The notes under the pieces are model-generated. The model worked only from the letters and a program-made list of their open reading frames with translations. It was not told the DNA's origin and did not search any database. From assembly GCA_030704615.1 (NCBI GenBank), contig CM060734.1, positions 27,854,042 to 27,918,041 on the forward strand: DNA of 64,000 nt. The letters are read 5' to 3'. Of this stretch, positions 22,065 to 32,760 are shown one piece after another. How positions within the stretch are numbered: position 1 is the first letter of the stretch; every line of letters begins with the position of its first letter. This stretch comes from Takakia lepidozioides. Lineage: Eukaryota; Streptophyta; Takakiopsida; Takakiales; Takakiaceae. The position numbers and the translations under genes are program-made.

Positions 22065-22103
22065 ATTGTGAGAACAAATTGTGAGAGCGAATTGTGAGAA
22101 CAA
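22065..22103. repeat. Three tandem 13-mers (ATTGTGAGAACAA)
   Basis: ATTGTGAGAACAA, ATTGTGAGAGCGA and ATTGTGAGAACAA follow each other without gaps, between the intergenic palindromes and the 3' end of G1. Confidence 0.8.
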
Positions 22104-22221
22104 ATTCCACATATGAGAGGTCACAATGGGTTTTTTATTGATCCACATTACTTGCAAATGAAGCTCGCCAACTCTACTCCTGCTGCTTGCAAGTGAAAAG
22201 CATATGCCGAGTGAATAGAAG

Positions 22222-22923
22222 TCACGAAGTGGATGGAACTTCGACTGGTCTGAAGACTAGCTCATGAGTGAGGGGGCTCCTCCAAGTAAAGTGGATTGCA
22301 GTCGTTGTGGCGGCCCTTTTCAAGTTGACGACAATGTCGTGCCCTTCAATCAAACCACCATCGAATAGGGACAGCTTCACTGTGGGCCCAGAGTCCGCCT
22401 CCGTCTCGGGGGACATCCCAATGCGAATGTCCCCATACATTGGATAGGAGGAAGTGCTTGGTTGGGGAGTGTACGTCTCTTGGATGGAGTTCACCCACGT
22501 CCATTGGCAGCAGTTCCACCGCCAAAGCATGGCCGTGCGCACTCTTCCCGCCCGCCCACCGTAGGTGGGAAAGTCGGAGTCAACAATGTGGAGGAGCCAC
22601 GGACTCGATAGACCTAGATCCTCACCCCTCTTGAAAAGGTACTGGCCTGGCAAATACTCGAACGCTGTCAACGATTCCCGCTTCGCCCCATACTCGTCTG
22701 CGAAATCAGTCAACCAAATAACCACGTCTCCTAGTGTTGGCGCAAAGAGTTCGTAATCCACGCCTCCATAAGGGCAGTTGATTTCGTTCCGGAAGCACGG
22801 CATCCTTGCAAAGGAGGGGCGAAGACAGTGTGTACTTTGGACGACAATGAGGTTGCATAGACCACCCAAGATATTAGAACTTTCCGCTCGTGACACGCGT
22901 ATGATCACTTGAGGCTCCACCAA
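22222..22923 (-). CDS. Unrecognised gene G1
   Basis: A 233-codon uninterrupted ORF, MVEPQVIIRVSRAESSNILG to THELVFRPVEVPSTS. Mixed hydrophobic and polar segments suggest a beta-rich globular protein (KLSLFDGGLIEGHDIVVNLK; TTTAIHFTWRS); no signal peptide or transmembrane segment. A second copy of its C-terminal 90 residues is found at 42.87-43.20 kb, with [35 protein letters not shown] and SIVFTYRP, which shows real protein conservation. It stands divergently to G2 at 23.7 kb; the same two families recur together at 41.5-43.2 kb, suggesting a linked module. The start could lie further upstream, but palindromes from 23,083 on limit the coding part. Function unknown. Confidence 0.6.
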   Translation of the reverse strand: MVEPQVIIRVSRAESSNILGGLCNLIVVQSTHCLRPSFARMPCFRNEINCPYGGVDYELFAPTLGDVVIWLTDFADEYGAKRESLTAFEYLPGQYLFKRGEDLGLSSPWLLHIVDSDFPTYGGRAGRVRTAMLWRWNCCQWTWVNSIQETYTPQPSTSSYPMYGDIRIGMSPETEADSGPTVKLSLFDGGLIEGHDIVVNLKRAATTTAIHFTWRSPLTHELVFRPVEVPSTS

Positions 22924-23082
22924 ATGTAGGAACTGTCCAATAGGTGCAACATGGCAGCCTCTCCTCCCCTTACCTCTTCATGCCGCTCCCCACGGATGAA
23001 AAATGGGCGCCTCATTTTCATCCTCATCCCAGGATGGATAATCATTTTCAATTGTACTCTCCACAATATGAATACAATATTG

Positions 23083-23320
23083 TAATCGTTGCCGACTACA
23101 TTGTAATTATACATGGAAATCGTCTGATCCATGTTTTCATCCTCACCATGAAAGTGCCCTGGAAAGCACATGATTGGCCATATTGAACGGAAAGGATGTA
23201 GTTGGCAGCGACTACATCCCAACTATGCAATGTCGGTCATGATTGGAGGGGATAGTCGCTGCCGACTTCCCCTACGTATGCCGCAAAATAGAGTCCTTCA
23301 CTGAAGTCGGTGGCGACTAA
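23083..23320. repeat. Palindromes, family 1, between G1 and G2
   Basis: Four copies, at about 23,083 (TAATCGTTGCCGACTA), 23,199 (TAGTTGGCAGCGACTA), 23,253 (TAGTCGCTGCCGACTT) and 23,304 (GAAGTCGGTGGCGACTA), occupy the divergent spacer between G1 and G2. Confidence 0.8.
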
Positions 23321-23723
23321 CACCTACCATGGCCGTAAAGGCCGCGCAACATTGTGGTTATGTCCATGGGCACTTACGATCTTCGTACACTATGGTTCTT
23401 CTGATTCTTCGGAATTATTTTGAATCTTCACATGCTTTGTGGAGGGAACGTTGTGACTTGAGATTCGCGCCGACTGTTGCCAACAAAATCCTTAATGGAT
23501 GGAGATGGATGGAAAAATATTATTGAAAACAAACGGATGAAAATTTCTCAATAATTTCTGACCGTTGCTAGTACAGTTCGTTAGTCCATTTCACAGATTC
23601 CATGCATGCTTGGTGGTGATCGGAGGAGTGTGGACTCCGTGCTCAGAGGCTTTCTGCATTTGCCAGTGTACCCCACCCGCGCGTGTTCGGTACCACTGTG
23701 GCGCAGTATTGAGGTCGGCCAGT

Positions 23724-26700
23724 ATGGAGTCCTTCGTGCTGCTGAACTACCCACCTGGCACGGACGATATCAAGGTCATGGCTGAGGGACAGCATTTCTT
23801 TCTCAAGGACAAAGTAATTCGAGGCAGATTTGGCATCGACCCATTCTCGTTGGTTGTTGAAGAGCCTAAGATTGGTGGCGGTTGCGTCACAACATATCGC
23901 ATTTTGGATCCAATTCGAGACAATGAGAGAAAATCATGGGTTTTGCCATTTACAGGTGAAGTGCGATATCGAATGTTTGGAACACCTGCTACATTGGATA
24001 GGAATTCCACGACACGTGAACCTGCCACTGTTGCTTCTGTTCCTCAACTTCGCCAACCCAAAACGGAAAGCATTGAGCTATCTAGTGGGGAGTCAGAGGA
24101 TTGCGTCGTTTTGAAATCCACCAGTGGAAGGGTGGAGCCCAATTTTCCATCATCGGCCTCGCCTCCGAAGAAGATGCCGCGCGGCAAGTTTGCTGGTAAC
24201 AAGGCCAGTCTTCGTCACTCCGGACAATCCATAGTGGACATGCTGAAGCTTCTCCACCTAGATTCCAAATCCCAGTTGGGGAAGGTGAACTTCGAAGAGA
24301 GAGAAGTGAAGCAGGTGAAGTGCCTGCCAAGGGTCGTAAATGGTGATGTTGTGTTCGAACTTCCACCAACGTCAAACTCATCCCCAGGAGGCCAGCTTGA
24401 GGGCATGGACCGCAAGTACGACGGAAATCCATGGGCGGTGACGAAGACAACGAACTTGAAGCTTCCTATCATTGGCACAAAAGGCGGGGCCGTCAGGTGA
24501 GGTTCTATTTTTCGTGCAAATTGCCGAATGTGTTGTTGTAGTCGGCACCGACCTCCAAACTGGGGCCAAAGTCTCGAGAAGTGGACCAAAAAATACATCT
24601 CCGAAAACCTTCAACATGCACATATTCAGCTTTGCACGAAGTGGAGAGCAGCAAACACTGAGGCGGAAGCAGAGGTCTCATTTTTGGCCATCCGAGCATG
24701 GTGGTCCTCTTCGGGTGCCGCACGAGATGAAGATGTTCCCGTGATGGAGAGCTGGCTGTCGTGGTGGACATATCGCTACCCCCAACTTGGAGGCTATGTT
24801 CGCAATGTAAGAATTTTGCTTTTCCATGCAATGTCATTTTACGCCCAATATTGCGGATTTGCTCACGTGAGCAAATCCCGGATTTCATAGTCTGTACCGA
24901 CTATTACGGTTTCATCGGAACCATTGTATGTTCTTTTTGCAAAACTAACTCTGAGCATGTATCCGCTCACATGAGCTAAACATTGCTTTCATAGTGGCTC
25001 TGCTGACAGTACACAAGAGGACAACATTGTTTATGTAGTGTGTACCGACTATAGCATTACAGATTCTTCCATCGGTTGGAATTGCACTATTTTATCTTAT
25101 AGTCTGCATCGACTATAACATAAGGTTTCCACCTATTTCCTAAATCTGTAGAATTTTTGTGTTATCACTTGAGCTTAGCCTCCAAGGACGATGGCGTTGC
25201 AGATTGTAGTACCATTGAGTGCTTATAGTTTGCACCGACTATAAGGTTATGTGTGAAAACTGTGTGCACATTCCCGCCTCGTTTGGAATGGAACAATCGT
25301 GGCTTATAGTCTGCACCGACTATAACATAGGCTCCCCAAACTACTGTAAAAGGTTTTGCCACATGGCAGTACATATGGACTGCTTATAGTGTGCACCGAC
25401 TTTAAGATTGCGTGTTGGGTGTTGAACCATTCCGTGGCGATGTGTCTTGTAGGGATTGGATCTAGAGGACGACGCAGCCATGCCAAATGTGAACATGTCT
25501 GAGTCTGTGCATGCGAGCTGGCAGGCCGGCAGTGGTATCTTGAAAGTGGACCTATACACAACTAACAAAGACGACATGACAAGGGCTATTATGCAATCAT
25601 CGTCGTACCACAATTATCTGAAGGGGGGTGCAAAGGATTCCGGTCCCGACCGCGAACAATTATTAGCACGGGCGGCAGCGCGGTCTTCAGATCCTCAGAA
25701 GACGGCTGAGGCCATAAGAAGTTTTGTGAAGGGCACTCCTCTCCATGGTAGAAATCCTGGGCTCGAGGGTGACCTTCTCACTCGGACAACGAAGCGGAAG
25801 ATTGTTCTCGGCAACTTACAAGACGAGGAACACCTTCATTCATGGAGGTCTGACATGAACCTCCGCACCACACCCAGACGCCTTGGAGGTGTCGGTGGAC
25901 AAAGAGTACGCACAACTACTGTGGACATGTCTGTAGACACATTGGAGCATCACCTTCCACTACAGAATAGAAAGCCGGTTTTGGAGACCGTCGTGTCCAC
26001 AGCATGCTGGCACATCGCTCGGATGTCCGACACTTCACAAGTAAAGTGCTGGGCAATACGGTCTGACAGTGAAGAAGCGTGTAAAGAAGAAATCCGCCCA
26101 CTACACAGTTTGGGTGTTCTTGCTCCAAGATATGTTGGTCGACACCATCCTCCGGCTTTGGCAAAACCAAAGATGATGGAAATGTACGGACATCGTCTAC
26201 TGCGTCGGTGGTGAAGCGGGGCGATATGTACTCGACAGACCTAATGTTCCCGACGTGTGGCCTGTCATGGTTGGGACAAATTTAAATCAGGAGGAGGTTG
26301 ACGCCATCACCAAAGCAGGATTTCGACTTGTTCGTAATGACGACACCAGCAGTGTCGATGGAGAGGGAGACAGTGTTGCGGATGATACGAATCACCTGGA
26401 TCCGGACACATATGCCACCAAGAGATGAGGAAAAATTTATCGAATAAAGCCATTGAGTGCACAAGCCCGGAAGAAAATCGAGCTGGGCCAATCTTTGAAG
26501 GCAATTGTACAATCATTCAAAGATGTTCCCCGCCCTGGAATTGGTCGTGTGTACACACTGTGCACACCGGGATCGGCCAAAGCAGGGGAGGTCTACAATG
26601 TGTGCATCTCCAGAAGTCCAGAGTGCACATGCCCTGACTTTAGCAAAATGAAAAGGGCCAAATCCACTTACACTCATTGCAAGCACATATACTTCATTTT

Positions 26701-26812
26701 GTTGCGCCGCCTCAAGATGCCGGAAGACTCGGCGGACATCAACCACCCTAATCTCACCATAAATGAGGTGAAGGCAATGTTAGTTCCCAACCCTTGTCCT
26801 TGGTTATCGTAG
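23724..26812 (+). CDS. SWIM zinc-finger gene G2, multi-exon, slightly damaged
   Basis: Exon 1 from MESFVLLNYPPGTDD at 23,724 to a donor at 24,498; exon 2 24,572-24,806 (LEKWTKKYISENLQHAH); exon 3 from 25,453 (GLDLEDDAAMPNVNMSESVH). Phases agree at both junctions. A +1 shift near 26,190 leads to IVYCVGGEAGRYVLDRP and, after a TGA at about 26,426 explainable as CGA to TGA, to a C-terminal SWIM domain: CTCPDF...THCKHIYFILLRRLK (C-x-C-x(n)-C-x-H). SWIM fingers bind DNA or protein and are common in MULE-type transposases and transposase-derived proteins, but no DDE core was recognised. Exon 1 has a homologue at 41.5-42.26 kb (SILDILRGLH / SIVDMLKLLH; TDMDRK / EGMDRK). Introns carry family 1 palindromes. 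The exact start is uncertain. Confidence 0.65.
24498..24571. repeat. 74-bp intron of G2 with one family 1 palindrome
   Basis: Donor GTGAGG at 24,498 and acceptor AAAG at 24,571. TAGTCGGCACCGACCT sits at 24,539-24,554, so even this very short intron contains a copy. Confidence 0.75.
24807..25452. repeat. Palindrome-bearing intron of G2 (variant TAGTSTGCACCGACTA)
   Basis: Donor GTAAGA at 24,807, acceptor TGTCTTGTAG at 25,452. Six copies of a distinct family 1 variant lie within 646 bp: about 24,888 (TAGTCTGTACCGACTA), 25,036 (TAGTGTGTACCGACTA), 25,101 (TAGTCTGCATCGACTA), 25,224 (TAGTTTGCACCGACTA), 25,306 (TAGTCTGCACCGACTA) and 25,386 (TAGTGTGCACCGACTT), mostly followed by ATAA. The left arm differs from other introns in a shared way, as if copies spread locally inside this intron. 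Confidence 0.85.
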
Positions 26813-27415
26813 AGAGCACCCACATATTGTGGCCGACTATGGTGTCATCGGATGCACTACTTAGTATGGCCCCAATTCTCACTAAGTACACAGTCGGCTT
26901 TTCTGTGCCACCTTCAACTGTTTGGTATGATAGTCCGCTGATGTGCGTGGATCTGAATATTGCGGGTTAAAATTTCTCTTGTACTTTGCTTTGACAGCTT
27001 CCATGCTCTTCAATGCCGATGTATTGGACAAGGTAACCCACACACACTTTTTGTTTGCATGCATTCTGAGCCACTCCAAAACCTGCGGCCGTATCTATGT
27101 AATGCGCAGTATGGAGTTTGAAAGACAGAGCCCACTCACTTGCCACATTTCAATTGGGACATGAAGTCGATGCCAACTGTAGTCTATGCCGACTATAGTT
27201 TGTGCCGATTACACAATACCTCTGCTCATGACCGTAGTTGTAAATTATGAAGGTTGTTGTATCCTGGGGTGACTAGTCGGTGCCGACTATAATAACACCA
27301 ACTTCTTTTCGCCACATAATAATAACCAAGTTCTTTTCACCACATTGAAATTGAACAAATTTGTAGAATTCGAACAATTCTAATTTGCATGCTCTGTTGT
27401 ACTCGGTGGCGACTA
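26813..27415. repeat. Palindromes, family 1, downstream of G2
   Basis: Copies or half-copies at about 26,830, 27,178 (TAGTCTATGCCGACTA), 27,195 (TAGTTTGTGCCGATTA), 27,274 (TAGTCGGTGCCGACTA) and 27,399 (TACTCGGTGGCGACTA). The family is not seen after 27,415, which marks the right limit of the region. Confidence 0.75.
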
Positions 27416-28770
27416 TACCACCCAAAATCCGGGCACGGGTATAGGCGTTCTATCCCCTAATTTCAATGATTTTTGGCAAATTCGAAATTGTCCCCTTTAT
27501 GTATAAACAAGTCGGTACGCGGGGACATCGGGAAGCTTTGTTTTCGGTTCTCATTGTGGCTCGGTGTAGGTTCGGGCGAGGTTCGGAATACTCCGCTCAT
27601 GCTCATGCGCTCACCGCTCACCGCTCATGCATTTTTCAATCCCCCCCAAGAGAACAAGGCCTTAGGAATCTAACCCAATGACGTCAGGGAAGTGAGGGTA
27701 GATGTCCATTATTAAGTTTAAGGAGAGGGCAAGCTTGCATGAAGTAGCGAAGCTCTTGTCAAGTTTCCATTTCTAGCTTAGTGGCGACGGCCATATTGCA
27801 TGAGACGGAAATTTCCATATTATTAAGTCCATTTACATGTTCATAAGCCCCCTGGCCATGGAGGACCATGGGAGGCAGTGCTAACTAGCTTTATAAGTGG
27901 TTAAGCTATTTTGTAGAGAGCGCAAAAGAAGACCGAGCCCAACACTAAAGTGTCGGCGCCTTAGGGGCAGGGCCTAGAATCGCCATGGAAAGGCGCATCT
28001 AACACGGGTGACGTGGCCTTCCCCCCGTGGGGGGAGTTGACCCCTGGAGCAAAGTAACGGATTGCTTACACTACACTGCGTGGCACCCCTTCCACCGAGG
28101 ATATTTGAAGGCAAATACCCGGCCACTGGGGGGGCCTTGGCCAGGAAACAACAATTGGTTTTTTTTTCGAGAATTACCTAGAGGTTTGAATTGCTATCAT
28201 TCACCCGATGGACTGACCATTGAGGTTGAAACTTTGGATCACCCGATGGACTGACCATTGAGGTTGAAACTTTGGATCGCTCCAAGCAAGGAGGACTGAC
28301 TTGGGAAAGCGGATCCGGTCCCTTCCTTGGAGGTAAGAAATTCATCCACCTCGGGATTTAGGGGGGGCATTGGGCGGGAGATAGGTGATCCCCGTTTCCC
28401 TGGGCTTGGGATTCGCTTTGTAAAGGGATTTGAAGGTTCGTCCCTGTTATAAGCGTGTTGGGAGTCCAGGCACGTAGGAAGTAGTAATAAACAAAGACTT
28501 GGAAGGCAATTACGATTAAAGACGTAGAAAACCCATAAACAAAACGTAGGACTAGAAAACTCGAATCGCCCTGTGAAGTGGAGTTGTGAAGCTTTGATTT
28601 GCCTATAGGAAGTAAGAATGTGTTAGATCCAGCCATAGCTGCCGCGGACCCCTACACTTACAGCAGCCGGGTAGGCGGTTTGTTGAGCCCAACCTACACT
28701 GCAACTTACCACGACCCCCTAGGCTAGTATGTCGTCACCCTGGCCGCGCGCGACTAGGGCTCGTCATATT
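27416..28770. other. Possible LTR region upstream of element E, boundaries not found
   Basis: No coding pattern. The primer-site-like sequence at 28,772 implies that an LTR ends at about 28,770, but no matching copy of this LTR was found in the window, so its start is unknown. It includes the 38-bp tandem pair at 28,202-28,277. Confidence 0.35.
28202..28277. repeat. Exact tandem duplication of 38 bp
   Basis: The 38-bp unit beginning CACCCGATGGACTGACC and ending CTTTGGAT occurs twice without gap and without difference, so the duplication is recent. Confidence 0.9.
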
Positions 28771-28771
28771 T

Positions 28772-28790
28772 TGGTGCGTCTGCCGGGAGG
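28772..28790 (+). promoter_or_regulatory. Possible primer binding site of element E
   Basis: TGGTGCGTCTGCCGGGAGG resembles the tRNA-Asp-type site of Tat/Athila elements (TGGCGCCGTTGCCGGGGA), with a few differences. It is followed by an ORF and then gag, the same order as in element 1. Confidence 0.45.
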
Positions 28791-28967
28791 TAAGTGAAAG
28801 TCAGGTTTCTCCGTGGTCAGGATGAATGAGGATTTACTGACCATTATTCTTTACCTTGATCTTACCTTCGCACTTTGTTTGATGTTTTGTATATTTTATT
28901 CGTGTCTCACGCCCAAGGAGGCTGATTGACTACTTTCTGTACATGTAAACAGATTTATCACACTTAA

Positions 28968-29852
28968 GTGTGCATTGGGCTAACCTCATGGCTCTCCTTG
29001 AGTTGCAGTATGGCTGCATCGTCAGGAGCTTCCCGTCGGAAGCATTCCTTTGAATACCGGGTGATTGGACTCTATCGCATTATCTCCGGGACCAGGGCTG
29101 GAGACGTGCCTGGCCCAGAGGCCACAATAATTTGCAGATTGATGCGACGGCGCATCTTGACCATTGCAGAGGAGTATCGGGAGTATTGGATCTCTGCCCG
29201 GGTCGGACCCCGAGGCCCCGGAGCCCGGACGGCTCCCATTTCCACATTCTTCCGGTTCAACACCCGTTGGCCGGATTGTTGCCAGCCACCTTTCCTCGCT
29301 TATAATCATTTTGACTCGGCCCTTGAGGTCCATCTTGCTTGGCAGGTGTCTTATTTGGCCTGTTGTGCGCTGTGCCGCACCATCACCGATACCCTGCTGT
29401 ATACGTGCAGCAGGACGATTCAACGGTCGGCCCCGTTGGGAGAGTGCATGGGACGTGCTATTTGCGACCATCGCCCCGCCTTTGTGGATTGGTTGATTGG
29501 GGTAGGTCCAGGAGAGGACGGGATCGAGGGCGAGAGTCTCCCACATCCGAGGAGGTCTTGCCGACCCTTCCTGCCACCCCGATATTATCACCGAGGGACC
29601 ACACCAGCATCTCTTATCCGTGAGTTGATTACATCCGGTTCATTGTCATTATTACACACAGTTAGAGACCGGCCAGCAGAGAGCTCTTTCTTTGCATCAC
29701 CTGCTACAGTTCGTAGGTCGATCCCATTGGATCCAGCCCAGCCAGCGGCCTTTCCTTTTGACCTGAGGACTCCTCGGGCATATTTGCCTTGGTTACCCTC
29801 GCATAGTACATGTGACTTCTTCAGGAGAGAGTGCCCCGAGTGGACCTACTGA
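28968..29852 (+). CDS. Pre-gag ORF of element E
   Basis: A 294-codon ORF; the start at 29,010 (MAASSGASRRKHSFEYRVI) is as likely as the one at 28,968. Arg-rich, with segments such as IGLYRIISGTRAGDVPGPEA and RRRILTIAEEYREYWISARV. No domain is recognised. It lies between a primer-site-like sequence and a gag-like ORF, the place of the extra ORF1 in Ogre retrotransposons. It shows no clear similarity to the pre-gag ORF of element 1. Confidence 0.45.
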   Translation: MCIGLTSWLSLSCSMAASSGASRRKHSFEYRVIGLYRIISGTRAGDVPGPEATIICRLMRRRILTIAEEYREYWISARVGPRGPGARTAPISTFFRFNTRWPDCCQPPFLAYNHFDSALEVHLAWQVSYLACCALCRTITDTLLYTCSRTIQRSAPLGECMGRAICDHRPAFVDWLIGVGPGEDGIEGESLPHPRRSCRPFLPPRYYHRGTTPASLIRELITSGSLSLLHTVRDRPAESSFFASPATVRRSIPLDPAQPAAFPFDLRTPRAYLPWLPSHSTCDFFRRECPEWTY

Positions 29853-30108
29853 GTACACTTCCTCAGAGGAGGACGAGGATGAGTCCGCCTCCAGTAGCCA
29901 TCAAGATCTTAGTGATTAGTGTTGAGATTTTAGGAACTTCTAGCGTGAGGAGTCCTGAGTCTTCATCTTGGGAAGAATGCAGTAGCAAGAGGCGGTTATG
30001 CATTGTTGTATTAAACCAGCCAGGCTACATTATGTTCATCTCATCTTTCCTTGATTAACACATTGTGCAAACAAGTTTGGAATTGTTAAGCACAGTTAAG
30101 AGGTTGGT

Positions 30109-30464
30109 ATGTCCTTTGACGAAAAAGTGAAGCGCATTCGACATCGGTTTTTCCACCAACCCTTATCTATCCGGGAACGGATCGAAGAATATATCCGGTA
30201 TCTGGGAGAGAAAAAAATGCATAAGAAACGTTGGATCGACGAAAGAGTTTGGAATACCCGAATTCTTCCAGACGGCACCACTCAAAACTTTTATTGGTGC
30301 CGAGGCCCGAGACAAATTTGTATTTCTGGGTTGTTCCTGTCCAGGTATTCATTTGGGAGCATTACACCCGAGATCATCCTTCCTAGCCCACTTAAGGTGG
30401 CAAGTTGATTTCTTTACTCACTGTGAGTCTTGCCAGTTCTTTGCAAGCCAGCATCTGATACTCT
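30109..30464 (+). pseudogene. Small ORF with Cys/His-rich end in element E
   Basis: A 99-codon ORF (MSFDEKVKRIRHRFFHQPLS; IRERIEEYIRYLGEKKM) is followed, after a frame change near 30,310, by a stretch with HLGALHPR and FFTHCESCQFF. The His-x3-His then Cys-x2-Cys spacing recalls the HHCC domain of an integrase, but the position before gag is wrong for one. I cannot assign it. Confidence 0.3.
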
Positions 30465-30763
30465 GATCTGAGTGGTCGCATTGTGAAGGACCTTGGCCGG
30501 TTGGTTATCCCTTAATGCACCATCGATTGCACACTGACGTGCCTCCATCACCAAGGTTTCATGGAAGGTATGCAAATTTGACCTCGTTTATTCTTGACAT
30601 GGTAGTTCAGGGTAATATAGGTCCTTTAGTATAGACTGAGGCAGGAGTGCTAGGGAAAAACCCAGCATTGAGTCCAAAGTCAGACTCGGAAACTAGAAGT
30701 TTGGGAAAGATAGAGTGGGAAGGAGAGGAAGCTGAAGGCTCTTCGGATGTCGAGTGTTCATGA

Positions 30764-31900
30764 GTGGTTTCCCCTATATCTAGTCCCCCTTATACCCCAC
30801 CGGCCAGGTCAAGGAGTCCCTCGCCGTCATTAGTGTCAACCATGGCACATATCCCAGGACCTCCTGAGTTACCCATTGTGGTTTTAGCAGGCCTACCCCC
30901 GCTAACATTGCCCAGGCATCTGCCTTGGTTCTCCGGGGAAAATCCAAAATATCATGTGAAAAGCTTCATTCAATGTTGTTATTCTAAACAAACACTAAAC
31001 GATGCTTATTGGCTGATATGGTTTCCCACAACCATGAGAGGAAGAGCATCTACTTGGTACTGGCAACAAGCTCCATGTATATTTATTACTTGGCAGCAGA
31101 TTCGGGACACATTCCTAGATCATTTTTGGGCAGTCCACCAGTTCACTAGTGTCTTCATGGCACTGGCAAGGATTTGCCAAGGCCCCACGTAGGAGATAGC
31201 GGACTTTGAAATGCGATTCAGGGAACTAATGCGACCCCAAAACCCTTTGACCCCCCTAGATGATGGGGTACTCAAAGATTGTTTTTTGAGTGGATTATGA
31301 GAGGCCACTCACTTTCATGTTTTGCAGCAAAGACCTGCAACTTTGGTAGATGCCATACAAGCAAGCAAGGAATTCGACAACATGCATCGCCAGGTGTAGA
31401 TGCATATATTGGTACACTTTTCTTTCAGATCATTTTTTATCATAAGAGAAGCGGTTTCGGCATTGTACTGCCAAAACAGGTTAGTTTGTTAGTTGTCTAG
31501 AAATCATTGGTAAAGCACGTAGGAAATTAGACAGTGTCTGCGACGACCATGGAGTGGAACTCTGGCGTCAAGATGACCATAGGAAGTTGCATCGACAGCA
31601 GATTAGGCTGTCAATTCGGTACCAGAAACGACAAGTTAATCCTGTTCAAACAATACAGGACGACTGTTCCAGCCCCAGATTGCGATCTCTCTTTTCTCCC
31701 ACCTTTCAAGTCCAGTAGGAACACACGGCGAGGAGTTTGGCAATTGGTGGAAGCGACATGTATAGCGATGAAATATCGCAACAAAGCAATTGGCCGCATC
31801 GGAATGACAGCAGGTCAGGATGACTTCAAACGGCAAAGCGTGGACTTGTTAGCGGTGCGGGACAACTGAAGGGGACTCCGGATAACCTATGACTCAGTGG
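30764..31900 (+). pseudogene. Gag-like region of element E
   Basis: The ORF from 30,764 (Pro/Ser-rich, then HLPWFSGENPKYHVKSFIQC, MRGRASTWYWQQAP, TWQQIRDTFLDHFWAVHQF) has the order of a retrotransposon gag core. A TAG near 31,190 and another stop near 31,300 interrupt one continuing frame (EIADFEMRFRELMRPQN; ATLVDAIQASKEFDNMH). A Cys-rich trace at about 31,845 may be a decayed knuckle. No protease or pol follows, so the element is truncated. Confidence 0.65.
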
Positions 31901-32150
31901 CAGGGTCAAAGGCCCCAGAGCCATCACCAGGGATTTGATTTCCAAAAATACCACAAAATCTGTGTGTAGCGAAAATACGACGAATGGCAAGAAGCACAAC
32001 TTTTTACCACCGATGGAGCTGAGAATTTACAAGCTGATACGGGGTATATAATTGTAGTTTTTCACCAAGTTTGGTGATTTATGGAACTGATTATCAGTGG
32101 GGCAAAATTATTGAGTCGATGGCACTCACAAGGCCTATTATTTGCATTTC
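31901..32150. other. No recognisable gene
   Basis: Nothing identifiable; probably decayed retroelement DNA. Confidence 0.3.
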
Positions 32151-32760
32151 TACTTCTTGGATGGATGAAAAATCTTGGAATTCGCCTTGAGGAGCTGGAT
32201 GGATGAAATGACAACTTGCGCCAACTGGTCATCCAATTGGATGGATGAAAAGCCAGCTTTCATTTGCCTCTAAGACTTTTCATCCATGTGGAATAGTATA
32301 TTATAGATCCTCCAAAGAAACAATAGTTTAATGAATATTTTCCATTAGTCTATTAGGCACAACAACAATATAAAAGAGGGGCAAGGCTTCTCTTGTTCTT
32401 CATGTAGCTCATTTGCTTAGTTTCCTCTTGCTTGTTGTTGTAGTGCTTGATAGTTTTTGGCTCGAGGAGGGGCTAGATCCTAGGGAGTGGAGCTTGAAGC
32501 TCCCTAGTTAGGTAGGATTCTTGTAAACTAAGGCAAGTGGCCTAGCTTGTGGGCCTTTGAGCCATTTTCATTTGTGAAGGAAGAGGGCAATTTCATGTGG
32601 AGGAAAGTGACTTGAGGACGAGTAGGAGGGGCTGGTATGGACTTATGGACGAGAGCCCAAGTGGAGGCCGCATAGAGTACCATTACTTGAGTCGATAGAG
32701 CATCCCAAGCACTCTCGCATAGAAAGGTTGATCCCATCTTACCATTTCACCATTTGTGTA
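32150..32760 (+). repeat. LTR-like segment with TATA box
   Basis: It contains several TTGGATGGATGAAAA-like motifs (32,160-32,290), then TATAAAAG at 32,369-32,376 with downstream GGGGCAAGGCTTCTC, the layout of a retrotransposon U3/R region. No second copy, primer site or ORF could be tied to it. Possibly a solo LTR. Confidence 0.35.

Noticed and set aside
22222-22923. Carbohydrate-binding or lectin domain in G1
   Set aside because: The beta-rich impression is suggestive only; no family motif can be named.
17380-27412. The whole palindrome region as organelle DNA inserted in the nucleus
   Set aside because: Family 1 palindromes lie between spliced exons of genes without organelle similarity. 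Organelle origin remains possible only for the tRNA-bearing part.
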